Source of the DNA: Panacibacter microcysteis
GTDB lineage: Bacteria > Bacteroidota > Bacteroidia > Chitinophagales > Chitinophagaceae
Direction: 5' to 3'
Assembly (NCBI RefSeq): GCF_015831355.1
Contig: NZ_JADWYR010000002.1
Location: forward strand, 310,001 to 374,000
DNA: 64,000 nucleotides
The notes under the pieces were generated by a model that made no database searches, had not been told where the DNA came from, and saw only the letters and a program-made list of their open reading frames with translations. This document shows positions 42,003 to 52,012 of the stretch, piece after piece (position 1 is the stretch's first letter; the number at the start of each line of letters is the position of its first letter). Position numbers and translations under genes: made by a program.

Positions 42003-42527
42003 ATGCAAAAAGCGTGGATAATATTTGTTGTAATGCTGCTTTTTGCTTGCAGCAACAAAAAAGACTTTACACCTGTTTTTAATGTACCGGCAGAGTTTGT
42101 GCCTGTTATAGATAGTTTTGAAGCGGCCGCAATGCAGCGTGGTTATAACATCACTGTAAACAATCTCATTATACAATACGACTCCACGCTCGAAAACAGT
42201 TATTGCGCCAATGCAAACATTACTGCTTCATCCAACGATGTACAAAAGATCATTGCTTTAAACGCAAACATAAAATGTTGGCTAAACAGCCGGCAGCTGG
42301 AAACACTTATATTTCACGAAATGGGGCATTGTATTCTCGGCAGGGAACATGATGAATCACGCCTTCCAAACGGAAATCCCAAAAGCATCATGTGCACGGG
42401 TAATATAGCTCTGTATGCACCATGCGCGTATCCCGTAAATGATTCATGCAACCAATATTATAAGCGTAACTATTATCTAGACGAGTTGTTTAATGCTTCC
42501 ACACCTGTACCAGACTGGGGCAAGTAA
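42003..42527 (+). CDS. Putative metzincin-like metalloprotease lipoprotein
   Basis: 174 residues with lipobox Cys16 (L-F-A-C). The zinc motif is H105-E-M-G-H109-C-I-L-G-R-E-H116, one residue longer between the second and third His than the metzincin consensus H-E-x-x-H-x-x-G-x-x-H. A Met-turn-like S-I-M (128-130) follows 14 residues later. Four or more Cys may form disulfides. It is predicted to be anchored in the outer or inner membrane with the enzyme in the periplasm or outside. The substrate is unknown. Confidence 0.75.
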   Translation: MQKAWIIFVVMLLFACSNKKDFTPVFNVPAEFVPVIDSFEAAAMQRGYNITVNNLIIQYDSTLENSYCANANITASSNDVQKIIALNANIKCWLNSRQLETLIFHEMGHCILGREHDESRLPNGNPKSIMCTGNIALYAPCAYPVNDSCNQYYKRNYYLDELFNASTPVPDWGK

Positions 42528-42644
42528 ACCCGGTTCATTCCCTGGCACTTTCACAGGTACATTAAAACAAGCAAGTGTTTGTTTTTGAGCGGTTTTCATG
42601 CAATTAAAATTCCTTAAGCTTCCGGTTAAACAACAAGGATTTTA

Positions 42645-42652
42645 TATATTTG
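42645..42652 (+). promoter_or_regulatory. Putative -7 box of the first T9SS protein gene
   Basis: TATATTTG matches TAnnTTTG, 64 bases before the start codon. Confidence 0.4.
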
Positions 42653-42716
42653 TTTTTAATAATCCGTCATATCCTCTCAAAGACGTAATCCGAACTTGAA
42701 AACAACTGCATCGACT

Positions 42717-45698
42717 ATGAAAACAATCAACGTTTTCCTCCTTCTGTTATGCCTGTGCAATGTCCGGCAGGTTTATGCCCAGGCCATAATATACAAACAT
42801 GATTTTGGAAATGTAAACATTACTACTCACCCCTATACAGTAGCACCATCTATATTAAATCCTAATCTAAATACTTCCTCATGGAGCAACAGCATCGGCA
42901 CCTGGACTTCAGGTACCGGCGCAACGGGCAGATCTATAGTAATGTCAAACTCTACGGGTACGCCAACTGTTACGCTTACATTCAACGTCGCTTTAGGTTA
43001 TGCTGTATCCATTACTTCCTTTAATTTTTGGAGAGAACGCGGCAATTCCGGCGCTACGCAGTGGACGATGAGCGTTAATGGAACTTCCGCAGGCACAGGT
43101 ACTATACCGCAGGCGCCGGGATCTTATATAGGTAATAAGGCAATTGTTGGAGACCCCTTCCTGAATCTTACGGGTACCGTTACAGTAACGTTGTCGCTTT
43201 CTGGCGCAGCAGGAGTAAGTTCACCGGCCTTTTCACTGGATGATTTTACGCTTTATGGCATTGTTACAAACATTACCGCAGGTACCCAGAACCGCATTTT
43301 CAGAACAGTAGCCAGTGGTAGCTGGAAAGATCTTACCACCTGGGAATCGGCACCTACAAGCAACCCCACGAATTTTAGTCCGGCAACAACAATCCCCAGC
43401 TCTGGAGCAGCATCCATTACTATCAGGTCCGGTCATATAGTTACAACAGATATCGTGGCTTCGGCAAAAGTGCTTACAGTAGAGAACGGCGCAACACTCA
43501 ATCAGAATTCGCCCTTATTTATCATACAGAATAACGTCACCCTCCCTTCTTTTGTCGTTAGCGGAACCCTTATTTTAAATGGTGCGGTTCCGGATGTGAG
43601 GGGTACCAATGCCGCGTTAAACCGTATGGAAGTAAACGGCGTAGTGAGAGTGGATGCTGTTGGCAGCGAAGGGTTAGCAAATAATAATCCCAGGGTAACC
43701 TTCAATTCGGGATCTGTGTTTCAATGGAATACACCAGAAATACCTGAAACCGCACAAACAGGATTGATGACCTATTTTCCAAATGCTACGGGATTAAAAT
43801 TTCGCATATCTGCCAATCTAGACGGGTTAGGCGTTACAGGCCCGGGCATTACCCAGTTTAATGCCAAAATGGAAGTGGATAATGGCATAACGGTTAAACT
43901 GATCAGGAATGGTGATAAAATATTCAGGGATGGTTTGGGAGGTGCCGGAACCATTATACACCAAAGTTTGAACGGCGGAGCGATTTCAAACTGCGGTCCA
44001 ATAAAAGTGGGTGTTTCAGGAAGCCCCGCGGTTATAGATGGAACCGTAAATATTATTGTTCAGCAAACAACCAACAATGATATAGATATGGCGGGTAATG
44101 TAACTATTTCCGGTTCGCCCACCATCACTGTAGGTCAAACGTTTTTCGGATTTCCTGACAACGCCAATTTTACTATCTCCGGTAACCTGTTGAACAATGG
44201 GAGTATTCCTGTTGATCTTACAAATGGCAGCCTTACATTTAGTGGTAACGGGAAATTAATTACCGCAAGTACAAACACCTTTAAACCCGGTGGAACTGTA
44301 ACAGGCATTAAAGTACTTAGTACACTGTCCAATGCTGCTGTCGGCGTACTGAAATTTGCCAGTGGTTTTAATACCGTCAACTCAATAACGATGGGTGATA
44401 AAAGTGCACCCACCAGTACAAGTGCAAGACTTGTGTTTGGGCATGACGTGAATGTTGAAAACAACATCAACCTGTACCAGGGCATTATTGTTACCGATGA
44501 TAAACTACTGACATGGAATAATAGCGGCGGCATAATTGATATGCCTGCAACATATACAAACAGTTTTATTGCCACCTGTAATCAAACAGGCCAGGCACTT
44601 GGTATTGCTGGTGTAAATGCAACTACAACTACTGCTTTTACAGGTAACTCAGGATTTCGTATTAAAAATGTAAAAGGTTTCTTCTATTCCAGGTTTCCCG
44701 TGGCTGCGGATTTTTCACGACCTAATAAGATAGAAATTAATCCCGGTAATAACACACCCACTGATATAACAGTAGTAGTGGGCAAAGGAGACATCCTTTC
44801 CACGCCGCAGCCAAGGGTAAACAGAATATGGTATGTGCATGCCTCTAACCAGGCAAATGTGGCGCAGAGTGGTATCAGATTGTACTTTACAAAGCATGAC
44901 TGGAACAGCCTTGCTTTTGGCATCCAGGATGAAGTTGAAGACGGTTTTATACCGACGCAGGTATATGTGGGAAGAAAAGATTATTTGGCAACCAATTTTT
45001 TGAACAACAGGTCAGTTACGCCAAGAAATATTGGCGCTTTAGATGGTTTAGAAGGGTATGCTGAGTATATTCTCAATACAGGAATTGGATCTTCCGTGCC
45101 AGCCTACTATAAATTCAGCGCTGGTAATTTTGCAACAATCATATTGCCAGTGACCATAACCAACTTCCATGCTTACCAGAAAAATAACAATGTAGTGTTA
45201 GGATGGACGGCAGTAAATGAAACAAATGTTGATTATTACGAGGTGGAGCATTCGGCAGATGGTATTAACTTTTTGCCGCTACAACAGGTAAATGCATTGA
45301 ACAACGGAAAAAATCAAAATGATTATACCTGTGCACATCAGCAACCGCAAAGTGGCAGGCATTATTACCGGTTAAAGTTTGTAGACAACGACGGCACCGC
45401 AAAATATTCCGGGATTGCAACTGTTGATATTGAACCTGGCGGCAAAGCAATCCGTGTTTATCCTAATCCTGTTGAGAACAGGCAACTGAATATTCAGCTA
45501 AATGATATTGCAGCCGGAACATACAGTGTTGTATTTTATGACATGAATGGCAACCTGATTTATACTGCTTTTATAGCCCACGCAGGAGGCTCAGGAAATT
45601 ATAGTGTGCACGTACCGGCAAGATTTATAACCGGGACTTATACACTTTCCATTAGAACACGGGAGCAGCAATTCAGGCAGGTAATTTTGATCCGTTAA
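42717..45698 (+). CDS. T9SS-secreted large surface protein, paralogue 1
   Basis: 993 residues from ATG 42717 (TTG 42696 also in frame). A signal peptide ends near V-Y-A-Q (residues 19-22). An N-terminal beta-sandwich-like domain (to about 185) is followed by a G8/beta-helix-like region that begins with the G-S-W-K-D-L-T-T-W-E motif and is rich in G, N, T and V. A conserved block with R-I-W-Y-V-H-A-S-N and F-x-V-G-R-K-D-Y precedes a type III-like domain. The C-terminus is a T9SS type A sorting domain beginning V-Y-P-N-P-V. It is predicted to be exported by the T9SS and attached to or released from the surface; adhesion is inference. Confidence 0.88.
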   Translation: MKTINVFLLLLCLCNVRQVYAQAIIYKHDFGNVNITTHPYTVAPSILNPNLNTSSWSNSIGTWTSGTGATGRSIVMSNSTGTPTVTLTFNVALGYAVSITSFNFWRERGNSGATQWTMSVNGTSAGTGTIPQAPGSYIGNKAIVGDPFLNLTGTVTVTLSLSGAAGVSSPAFSLDDFTLYGIVTNITAGTQNRIFRTVASGSWKDLTTWESAPTSNPTNFSPATTIPSSGAASITIRSGHIVTTDIVASAKVLTVENGATLNQNSPLFIIQNNVTLPSFVVSGTLILNGAVPDVRGTNAALNRMEVNGVVRVDAVGSEGLANNNPRVTFNSGSVFQWNTPEIPETAQTGLMTYFPNATGLKFRISANLDGLGVTGPGITQFNAKMEVDNGITVKLIRNGDKIFRDGLGGAGTIIHQSLNGGAISNCGPIKVGVSGSPAVIDGTVNIIVQQTTNNDIDMAGNVTISGSPTITVGQTFFGFPDNANFTISGNLLNNGSIPVDLTNGSLTFSGNGKLITASTNTFKPGGTVTGIKVLSTLSNAAVGVLKFASGFNTVNSITMGDKSAPTSTSARLVFGHDVNVENNINLYQGIIVTDDKLLTWNNSGGIIDMPATYTNSFIATCNQTGQALGIAGVNATTTTAFTGNSGFRIKNVKGFFYSRFPVAADFSRPNKIEINPGNNTPTDITVVVGKGDILSTPQPRVNRIWYVHASNQANVAQSGIRLYFTKHDWNSLAFGIQDEVEDGFIPTQVYVGRKDYLATNFLNNRSVTPRNIGALDGLEGYAEYILNTGIGSSVPAYYKFSAGNFATIILPVTITNFHAYQKNNNVVLGWTAVNETNVDYYEVEHSADGINFLPLQQVNALNNGKNQNDYTCAHQQPQSGRHYYRLKFVDNDGTAKYSGIATVDIEPGGKAIRVYPNPVENRQLNIQLNDIAAGTYSVVFYDMNGNLIYTAFIAHAGGSGNYSVHVPARFITGTYTLSIRTREQQFRQVILIR

Positions 45699-46064
45699 AC
45701 AGCGCATTACTGCCTATTTTGTTTCGCAATTTTAAGTTTTGAACTATACTTTGTAAAGATGATGACTAACCCGCCTGCAGGCGGTTGTTACTGTCATGTG
45801 CCATCAAACACTTCCTAATTTATTCTTATCGATAAATTCTTGGTAATAACACCCGGAAACCGAAACCGGATCGCCAAAGATGCCATACGTTATACAGTTG
45901 AAGTGATTGCGATGCAACCGGGATGCCATGAAATACAATTGCCGGTATCAAATACCCTCCAGGTATGAAAAACAAAAGGGCCATTTTTAATTAATACATA
46001 TAACAGTTTTATATAATTTAGTCTGACTGGCAGTATCTTTTAACTGCAAAATAACCCTAATATT
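45699..46064. other. Intergenic stretch between T9SS paralogues 1 and 2
   Basis: 366 bp. It contains a perfect 14-bp palindrome CCGCCTGCAGGCGG (45771-45784), a degenerate repeat copy (45899-45930) and AT-rich DNA before 46065. No gene is visible. Confidence 0.5.
45899..45930 (-). repeat. Interspersed repeat copy 15, degenerate
   Basis: Read on the minus strand it gives GGCATCCCGGTTGCATCGCAATC-like sequence split by substitutions; the GGCATC and TTGC...GCAA parts are recognisable. Confidence 0.5.
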
Positions 46065-48977
46065 ATGAAAACTCGTTGTGTTTTGCTTGCATTGTTTGTT
46101 GTTAATTTTCAAACGTTGTATAGTCAAATCTGGAGCAACCCGATAACAGGTAGTAACCCCAATACTGTAAATCCATACACAGCCGGCGACAATGTAGTAG
46201 CCAACTTATCAGTGTCGGGCATTGGAAGAAGTGCGGGAATAGCCGGTGCCAATGCTAATAACCGCTACAACGCCAACAACTGGGGTACGGGGACAAGTAT
46301 AGATCTCACTAAATATTTTTCATTTACCCTTACACCATCTGCCGGTTACGAGATGGGACTTAATGACCTGATCATTAACCTGCAGACATCCAGTACAGGA
46401 CCGTTATCTTTCTCGCTGCGTAGCAGTTTAGATGGTTATACTACCGATATTGGAACCTTTACCAATGCCGGCGGCTCCACCACGAATTTTAGCATAGATC
46501 TTACCGCTACACTTTTCCAGGATTTGACCGCACCGGTTAGCTTCAGGCTTTACGGCTGGAATGCATCTGGCACAACAGGTGGTTGCAGTATAAATGATTT
46601 TGAGTTTAATGGGTATGTGGTACCTGTTGGAACAATAACACTCAATACATATTATTTCAGATCGAAGAGCTCCGGCAACTGGAGTGATGCTGCATCGTGG
46701 GAGGCTTCTGCGAATAACATTATTTATTCAACCAGTAAAAGGGTACCAGATGAGAATGCAGCCGGTGTCTTTATCGAAAATGGCCATACCATTACTATCA
46801 ACACGGCTGCTAAATCTTCGAACCTGGTCATTAATAATGGCGGTGTTTTAAATCACCAGTTGAACAAAACACTGACGATTTATAATGGCTCCAATGCTTA
46901 CGATTTTGTTGTGAACGGAACCTATGTTTTAAATGGAACGCAAACCTTATTTAATACAGGAGCACGCGGCCTTGTGAATAGTCTTGTACGGGCAGACGAT
47001 AACACTACCGGGCAGAGCGATGATTTTGCAAGAAATACCAATGTTGATTTTGCCGGTGGTTCAGTGTTTCAATGGAACTCAACCAACATTTTTACTTCCG
47101 GTAATGCAATATATTTCCCGAATGCAGCGGCGGGAACAGCAGCCATCTTCAGGGTTACCAAAACAACCGGAAACATTGGAGCTGCTGCGGCCACAACCTT
47201 TAATGGTAAGTTTGAAGTACAGGGCGCCGGGGTATCCGTCAATTTTACCAATGCAGGTACCAAGACTTTCAGGGATGGGATGGGAGGCAACGGAACAATT
47301 ACAAGGGCTTCATCCTGTGGTACTTTTACGATTACCGGTAATACTGCGGTTATTGACGGGAGCATAACTTTAAACCTGAATAAAGGTGTTTCAGCAAACG
47401 ACTTCACTATCTCTTCTGCAGCGTCGGTTACCATAAGCGGATCACCCACCATAAATGTTGGAACCGCGGTTGCTACGGGTGCAATCCTCAACGTTGCAGG
47501 CATCCTTGACCATAAAGGATCGGTAAGCATTGCATTAAATTACGGTAGCCTTACAGTAGCCGGTAAAATAGGCGGTACCGGTAATTTTACCTGCAGCAGC
47601 AGCAACACGGATATTACAATAGCCAGGACTGCAGCAGGCACTGCAGGTACATTAACATTGTCGCCCACCGCTAATACTATCAAAAATCTGACGATGAATG
47701 CATTGGGAGCAGGTGGAAATATTGCCCTTGGAGGATCGATGAATATCAATGGTACTTTCAATCTTATGAAAGGTGTAGTTATTACGGGTGCAAATCTTTT
47801 GACTGTTAACAGTGGTGCCACAATAACTTATCCGTCATCTCCATACGACAGTTTTGTGGCAACATGTGACGCCGGAGGAAACCCCCTTACGGCAGCAGGT
47901 CTTAGTGCTACTACAAATACAACATTTGCCGGAAATGTTGGTTTTAGAATGATGGATGTGAAAGGATTTGCCTATACGGTGTTCCCTGTTGGGCCAGACC
48001 TTGCCAGGCCAAACAGGATGGCGATCAATCCGCAAAACGCTGCTGGTACAGCTATAACGGTAGTGGTAGGAAAGGGTGACATACTGAATACGGCCCAGCC
48101 TAAAGTGAGCAGGATCTGGTATGTGCATGCATCCAATACTGCAACCGTAATGAGTAGCGGTGTGAGGCTTTATTTTACCAAGTACGACTGGAACAGCTTT
48201 CATTTCGGTTCTGCGCAGGATGAGATAGAAGATGGATTTATTCCTTCTGCGGTTTTTGTTGGCCGTAAGGATTATACAGACCTGGAACATCTTACGCACC
48301 GCTCTTTTGCTAAAGATATTGGCGTACTAAATGGAGCGGAGGACTATGCAGAGTATGCAGTTAACGCGGGTTCATCTGTGCCTGCGTATTATAAGTTCAG
48401 CGCCGGAAACTTTGAGACAATAGTGCTGCCGCTTCAGGTAAGCAGGATAAAAGCTTCCGTGGAAAACGGAACTGCAGTGATAGAATGGTTAATGACAGAT
48501 GAAACGAACGTACAGAAATATGTTGTGGAACGTTCTGCAAACGGCCATAATTTTTCGGGTATTGCCCAGCTTGCCGCAAATGCTGTTGTTGCACCTGCAG
48601 GAACTTATGCGACTACTGACCATTTTCCGCTGCAGGGAAAAAATTACTATCGTATAAAAATCATAACACGGGATGGAAAAATAAGTTATAGCGCCGTTGT
48701 GGTGCTGGATATCAATACGGGTAGTTCTCGGGTTGTAATGCTTCAAAATCCTGTCAAAAATCACTTATTAAATATCAGGTTTTCAACCATTCCTGCCGGA
48801 AAGATTCATCTTTCGCTGAATGATCTGAATGGTAATCCTGTTTTCCGGCATATCATTTACCAGCTTCCTGCCTCAGGGCCGGAATCAGTTGTACTACCTT
48901 CTGCCTTGCATGGTCTTTATATTCTTCGGATCGGTTACGAAAACAGGTTCTCGAGCTACAAAGTACTGGTTGAATAA
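46065..48977 (+). CDS. T9SS-secreted large surface protein, paralogue 2
   Basis: 970 residues. A signal peptide ends near L-Y-S-Q (residues 18-21). It has the same order of parts as paralogue 1: an N-terminal beta domain, the S-G-N-W-S-D-A-A-S-W-E motif opening a G8/beta-helix-like region, the V-F-Q-W-N block, the R-I-W-Y-V-H-A-S-N and V-G-R-K-D-Y block, and a fibronectin-like domain. The C-terminal sorting domain is more diverged (V-V-M-L-Q-N-P-V start) but ends in a typical Y-K-V-L-V-E. It is probably a T9SS cargo. Confidence 0.87.
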   Translation: MKTRCVLLALFVVNFQTLYSQIWSNPITGSNPNTVNPYTAGDNVVANLSVSGIGRSAGIAGANANNRYNANNWGTGTSIDLTKYFSFTLTPSAGYEMGLNDLIINLQTSSTGPLSFSLRSSLDGYTTDIGTFTNAGGSTTNFSIDLTATLFQDLTAPVSFRLYGWNASGTTGGCSINDFEFNGYVVPVGTITLNTYYFRSKSSGNWSDAASWEASANNIIYSTSKRVPDENAAGVFIENGHTITINTAAKSSNLVINNGGVLNHQLNKTLTIYNGSNAYDFVVNGTYVLNGTQTLFNTGARGLVNSLVRADDNTTGQSDDFARNTNVDFAGGSVFQWNSTNIFTSGNAIYFPNAAAGTAAIFRVTKTTGNIGAAAATTFNGKFEVQGAGVSVNFTNAGTKTFRDGMGGNGTITRASSCGTFTITGNTAVIDGSITLNLNKGVSANDFTISSAASVTISGSPTINVGTAVATGAILNVAGILDHKGSVSIALNYGSLTVAGKIGGTGNFTCSSSNTDITIARTAAGTAGTLTLSPTANTIKNLTMNALGAGGNIALGGSMNINGTFNLMKGVVITGANLLTVNSGATITYPSSPYDSFVATCDAGGNPLTAAGLSATTNTTFAGNVGFRMMDVKGFAYTVFPVGPDLARPNRMAINPQNAAGTAITVVVGKGDILNTAQPKVSRIWYVHASNTATVMSSGVRLYFTKYDWNSFHFGSAQDEIEDGFIPSAVFVGRKDYTDLEHLTHRSFAKDIGVLNGAEDYAEYAVNAGSSVPAYYKFSAGNFETIVLPLQVSRIKASVENGTAVIEWLMTDETNVQKYVVERSANGHNFSGIAQLAANAVVAPAGTYATTDHFPLQGKNYYRIKIITRDGKISYSAVVVLDINTGSSRVVMLQNPVKNHLLNIRFSTIPAGKIHLSLNDLNGNPVFRHIIYQLPASGPESVVLPSALHGLYILRIGYENRFSSYKVLVE

Positions 48978-49122
48978 ATGCGCGACTCTTTTACGGATTT
49001 TATAATGTCATATATTTTTTTTTATTATTAATTTAGATTTTTATAAGTCCAATCCGATGTAAAGCGCCGCAGCCAACTGGTATCCCTTGTAAAGCCATAT
49101 TGTTTCATGCCAAACCTTGCTT

Positions 49123-51702
49123 ATGAAATTAAAGCTTTACACTTTTTTATGCCTGATGCTGTTGTTTAATCTAACAGCTTTTACTCAAAAAACACTTACT
49201 ATAACTACTGCAACAGCCACTGTAAACTGGTCAACCGCAGGGTGGTCGCCTGCAGGAATACCCGGCCTTACGGATGACGTGATTATTAATTTCAACAGAA
49301 CTGCAAGCGGCAATGCAGCTGCAACCGTTAATATTGATGTGCCTGTTAGTATTAAAAGCCTAACCATCAATGGAAATTGGGGAAGTACAGGTGTTTTGGG
49401 TAGTACCGGTACTAAAACACTCCGGGTAGAAGCGATCAATAATCTCACAACGAGCGGTGGCCTTACAATGAGCTCAACCGGGGGCAACGATTTTTCTTCT
49501 TCCCAGTATGTTGAATTAGTTGGCAGAAACGTAACAATCAGCATTGGGGGCACAACCACAATAGGAGGGACAACCAATACCAAATACTGCTACCTGGGTG
49601 GTGCATCCGGGTACCTGCCCAATATCAACTTTGGTAATGATGTTACTTTCAATGCCCGTTCCGGCACACGCTCTAATGCTACTTTTATATTTTCAAAAAA
49701 TGGCAGCCAGGTTTTCACAAATAACTGCACTTCTGGTCTTTCGCAATATGTTGATTTTGCAAACATGCAGGTGGGTAACGGCACCAGCACTACAAATCTT
49801 AACATGGCCGGCACTGCAACTTACAGCACAGATATAACGGGCGGCAATCTGACCGTGAAGGCAAATGCAACATTGAATATACCTGAGACATGGACCTTGA
49901 ATCAAATCAACTCTCCCGACGTTGGGACATTATTACTTGAAAACAACAGTACCCTAAAATTGGGAGATGACGTGGGAGGCATAGACATCTTTGGAAATAA
50001 TTTTCCCGATGGCTTTTCCAGCTTATCGCTGCAGCCGCTTAGTACGGTAGAGTACAACGGCAGTTCTTCTCTTACACAGTATGTGTATGAGGGAGCAGTT
50101 TATGGCAACCTGGTATTATCGCGTGGCAGTGGTACAGGTACCGCCATAAAATATCCGGGAAACAGCAGCAACTTTTTTGCGCCCACTACAGGGCAAATAA
50201 ACATTATCGGTAGTCTTACCATTGGTGCCAATACTAACCTGAACATTCGCAATACGGCATTTTTCGGTACCTACGATTATCCGCTGCTTGTAGGCAATAG
50301 CTGGACCAACAACGGCACATTTACCCAGCAAAACGGAACAGTAACCTTTAACGGCACCTCCAACGGAACGATCGGCGGTACTGCTGCTACCACCTTTTAC
50401 AACCTTACCATGAATAAATCTGCGGCCAACAACCGTATGGTCTTAAGCAATAATGCTACAGTTTCCAGGAACCTCACCCTTACCAATGGCAGGCTAGCCA
50501 CAGGTAATAACCTGCTTACGTGGAATAACAGCGGCGGTACCTTGTCTAACCCAACGCCGGCAAACAGTTATATAGCAACGTGCGATGCCTCCGGTAATGC
50601 ACTTACAGCAGCAGGTTTAACGCCATCTGCAACCACGCCTTTTGCAGGCACAGTTGGTTTTGCTATAAAAAATGTTCTTGGTAATACTTACATCACCCTG
50701 CCGGTTGGGCCTGATTTTGTAAGCCCCAACAGGTTTGCCATAAACCCGGGTATTACCACGGGACCCACAACAGACCTTACCGTTGTAGTAGGGAAAGGTG
50801 ATCTCTTAAATACACCGTCGCCAAGAGTAAACAGGGTTTGGTATGTAAGGGCTTCCAACACTGCAACGGTAGCCGCCACAGGTGTAAGACTTTACTTTAA
50901 AAAGTACGACTGGTTGAGCCAGCTTTTTGGTATAAACCAGGATGAAATAGAAACAGGGTTCGCCCCGGGTAATGTAATGGTAGCAAGGCGTGACTACTCA
51001 GCCGGTAATTTTTATACGCACCGCTCTCTTCCGAGAATTTCCGGTACGCTCGATGGAACAGAAGGCTACGCAGAATACACACTAAGCACAGGTTCTTCCG
51101 TGCCGGGCTACTACCGCTTTACCGCCGGTAATTTTGGCGCTATTGTGCTGGCGGCTGATATCGTAAATGTGAAAGCGTTACAGGAAAACAGTAAGATAAA
51201 AATTCAATGGACTTCGCTGAATGAATCCGGGGTTAATGCTTATGAAGTGGAACATGCAACAGACGGTATAAATTTTCTGCCGGTTGCAAAGCAGCAGGCG
51301 CTTAACAATGGAAAACTGCAAAACGATTATGCTGCTTATCATTTGCAACCGGTCAATGGCAAAAGCTTTTACCGCATAAAAATGATTGATAAAGATGGCT
51401 CCCTCCACTATTCATCAATTATATCGATCACTGTAAACAACGCGAAAACTGCTATTGCCGTTATTCCCAATCCTGTACAGCAAATGCAGGTAAATATTCA
51501 ATTGTATAACCTGCCTGCGGGGCGTTATAACATGGCATTATATAATAATGGCGGGCAGGCGCTGTATGCCGCCAGTATCAACCATAACGGTGGTTTTGCA
51601 ACGCACACTATTTCACTGCCGGCAAATACAGCCAGAGGCGTGTATCATTTAAAAGTAAGTAACCAGTCTCAGCAGTATATACAAAAAGTTATAGTAGAAT
51701 AA
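49123..51702 (+). CDS. T9SS-secreted large surface protein, paralogue 3
   Basis: 859 residues from ATG 49123 (TTG 49117 is in frame). A signal peptide ends near A-F-T-Q (about 19-22). It lacks the N-terminal beta-sandwich of paralogues 1 and 2 and begins directly with the G8-like W-S-T-A-G-W-S-P-A-G segment. The central repeats, R-V-W-Y-V-R-A-S-N block and V-P-G-Y-Y-R-F-T-A-G-N-F segment match them. The C-terminal T9SS domain starts V-I-P-N-P-V and ends I-Q-K-V-I-V-E. A terminator follows immediately, so the three genes may form one unit. Confidence 0.88.
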   Translation: MKLKLYTFLCLMLLFNLTAFTQKTLTITTATATVNWSTAGWSPAGIPGLTDDVIINFNRTASGNAAATVNIDVPVSIKSLTINGNWGSTGVLGSTGTKTLRVEAINNLTTSGGLTMSSTGGNDFSSSQYVELVGRNVTISIGGTTTIGGTTNTKYCYLGGASGYLPNINFGNDVTFNARSGTRSNATFIFSKNGSQVFTNNCTSGLSQYVDFANMQVGNGTSTTNLNMAGTATYSTDITGGNLTVKANATLNIPETWTLNQINSPDVGTLLLENNSTLKLGDDVGGIDIFGNNFPDGFSSLSLQPLSTVEYNGSSSLTQYVYEGAVYGNLVLSRGSGTGTAIKYPGNSSNFFAPTTGQINIIGSLTIGANTNLNIRNTAFFGTYDYPLLVGNSWTNNGTFTQQNGTVTFNGTSNGTIGGTAATTFYNLTMNKSAANNRMVLSNNATVSRNLTLTNGRLATGNNLLTWNNSGGTLSNPTPANSYIATCDASGNALTAAGLTPSATTPFAGTVGFAIKNVLGNTYITLPVGPDFVSPNRFAINPGITTGPTTDLTVVVGKGDLLNTPSPRVNRVWYVRASNTATVAATGVRLYFKKYDWLSQLFGINQDEIETGFAPGNVMVARRDYSAGNFYTHRSLPRISGTLDGTEGYAEYTLSTGSSVPGYYRFTAGNFGAIVLAADIVNVKALQENSKIKIQWTSLNESGVNAYEVEHATDGINFLPVAKQQALNNGKLQNDYAAYHLQPVNGKSFYRIKMIDKDGSLHYSSIISITVNNAKTAIAVIPNPVQQMQVNIQLYNLPAGRYNMALYNNGGQALYAASINHNGGFATHTISLPANTARGVYHLKVSNQSQQYIQKVIVE

Positions 51703-51720
51703 TGCACATGCTTTCATGTA

Positions 51721-51752
51721 AAACACCAGCCGCAAATGGCTGGTGTTTTTAT
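51721..51752 (+). terminator. Terminator after T9SS paralogue 3
   Basis: ACACCAGCC (51723-51731) pairs with GGCTGGTGT (51738-51746), followed by a T-rich run. Confidence 0.88.
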
Positions 51753-51779
51753 TTTATTGAACCAGGCAGCAGTACTACT

Positions 51780-51825
51780 ATCGGGCTTTGCTTGCGTCGC
51801 ACACTTGTGCAGCAACACTATATGC
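51780..51825 (+). repeat. Interspersed repeat copy 16
   Basis: CTTGCGTCGCACACTTGTGC is at 51791-51810. It forms a head-to-head pair with copy 17, 122 bp apart. Confidence 0.8.
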
Positions 51826-51924
51826 AGCAGTTTCGGGCACAGTCTTCTTTATACCTGTTTTTACTGCTGCAGGTAATTGGTCAACCCTGCGAAATATTGC
51901 ACTGATCGCTACAGTTGCATGAAG

Positions 51925-51995
51925 GGCTAAGCGTACAAGCGTGCGACGCAACGAAGCATCATCCGTGTTACAAAAGCCGGGCTCATAACTTATCT
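51925..51995 (-). repeat. Interspersed repeat copy 17
   Basis: GTACAAGCGTGCGACGCAAC is at 51933-51952, and GCCGGGCTCATAA at about 51976-51988 is the terminal box. Confidence 0.85.
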
Positions 51996-52012
51996 TTATT
52001 AAAAGAAACCAC

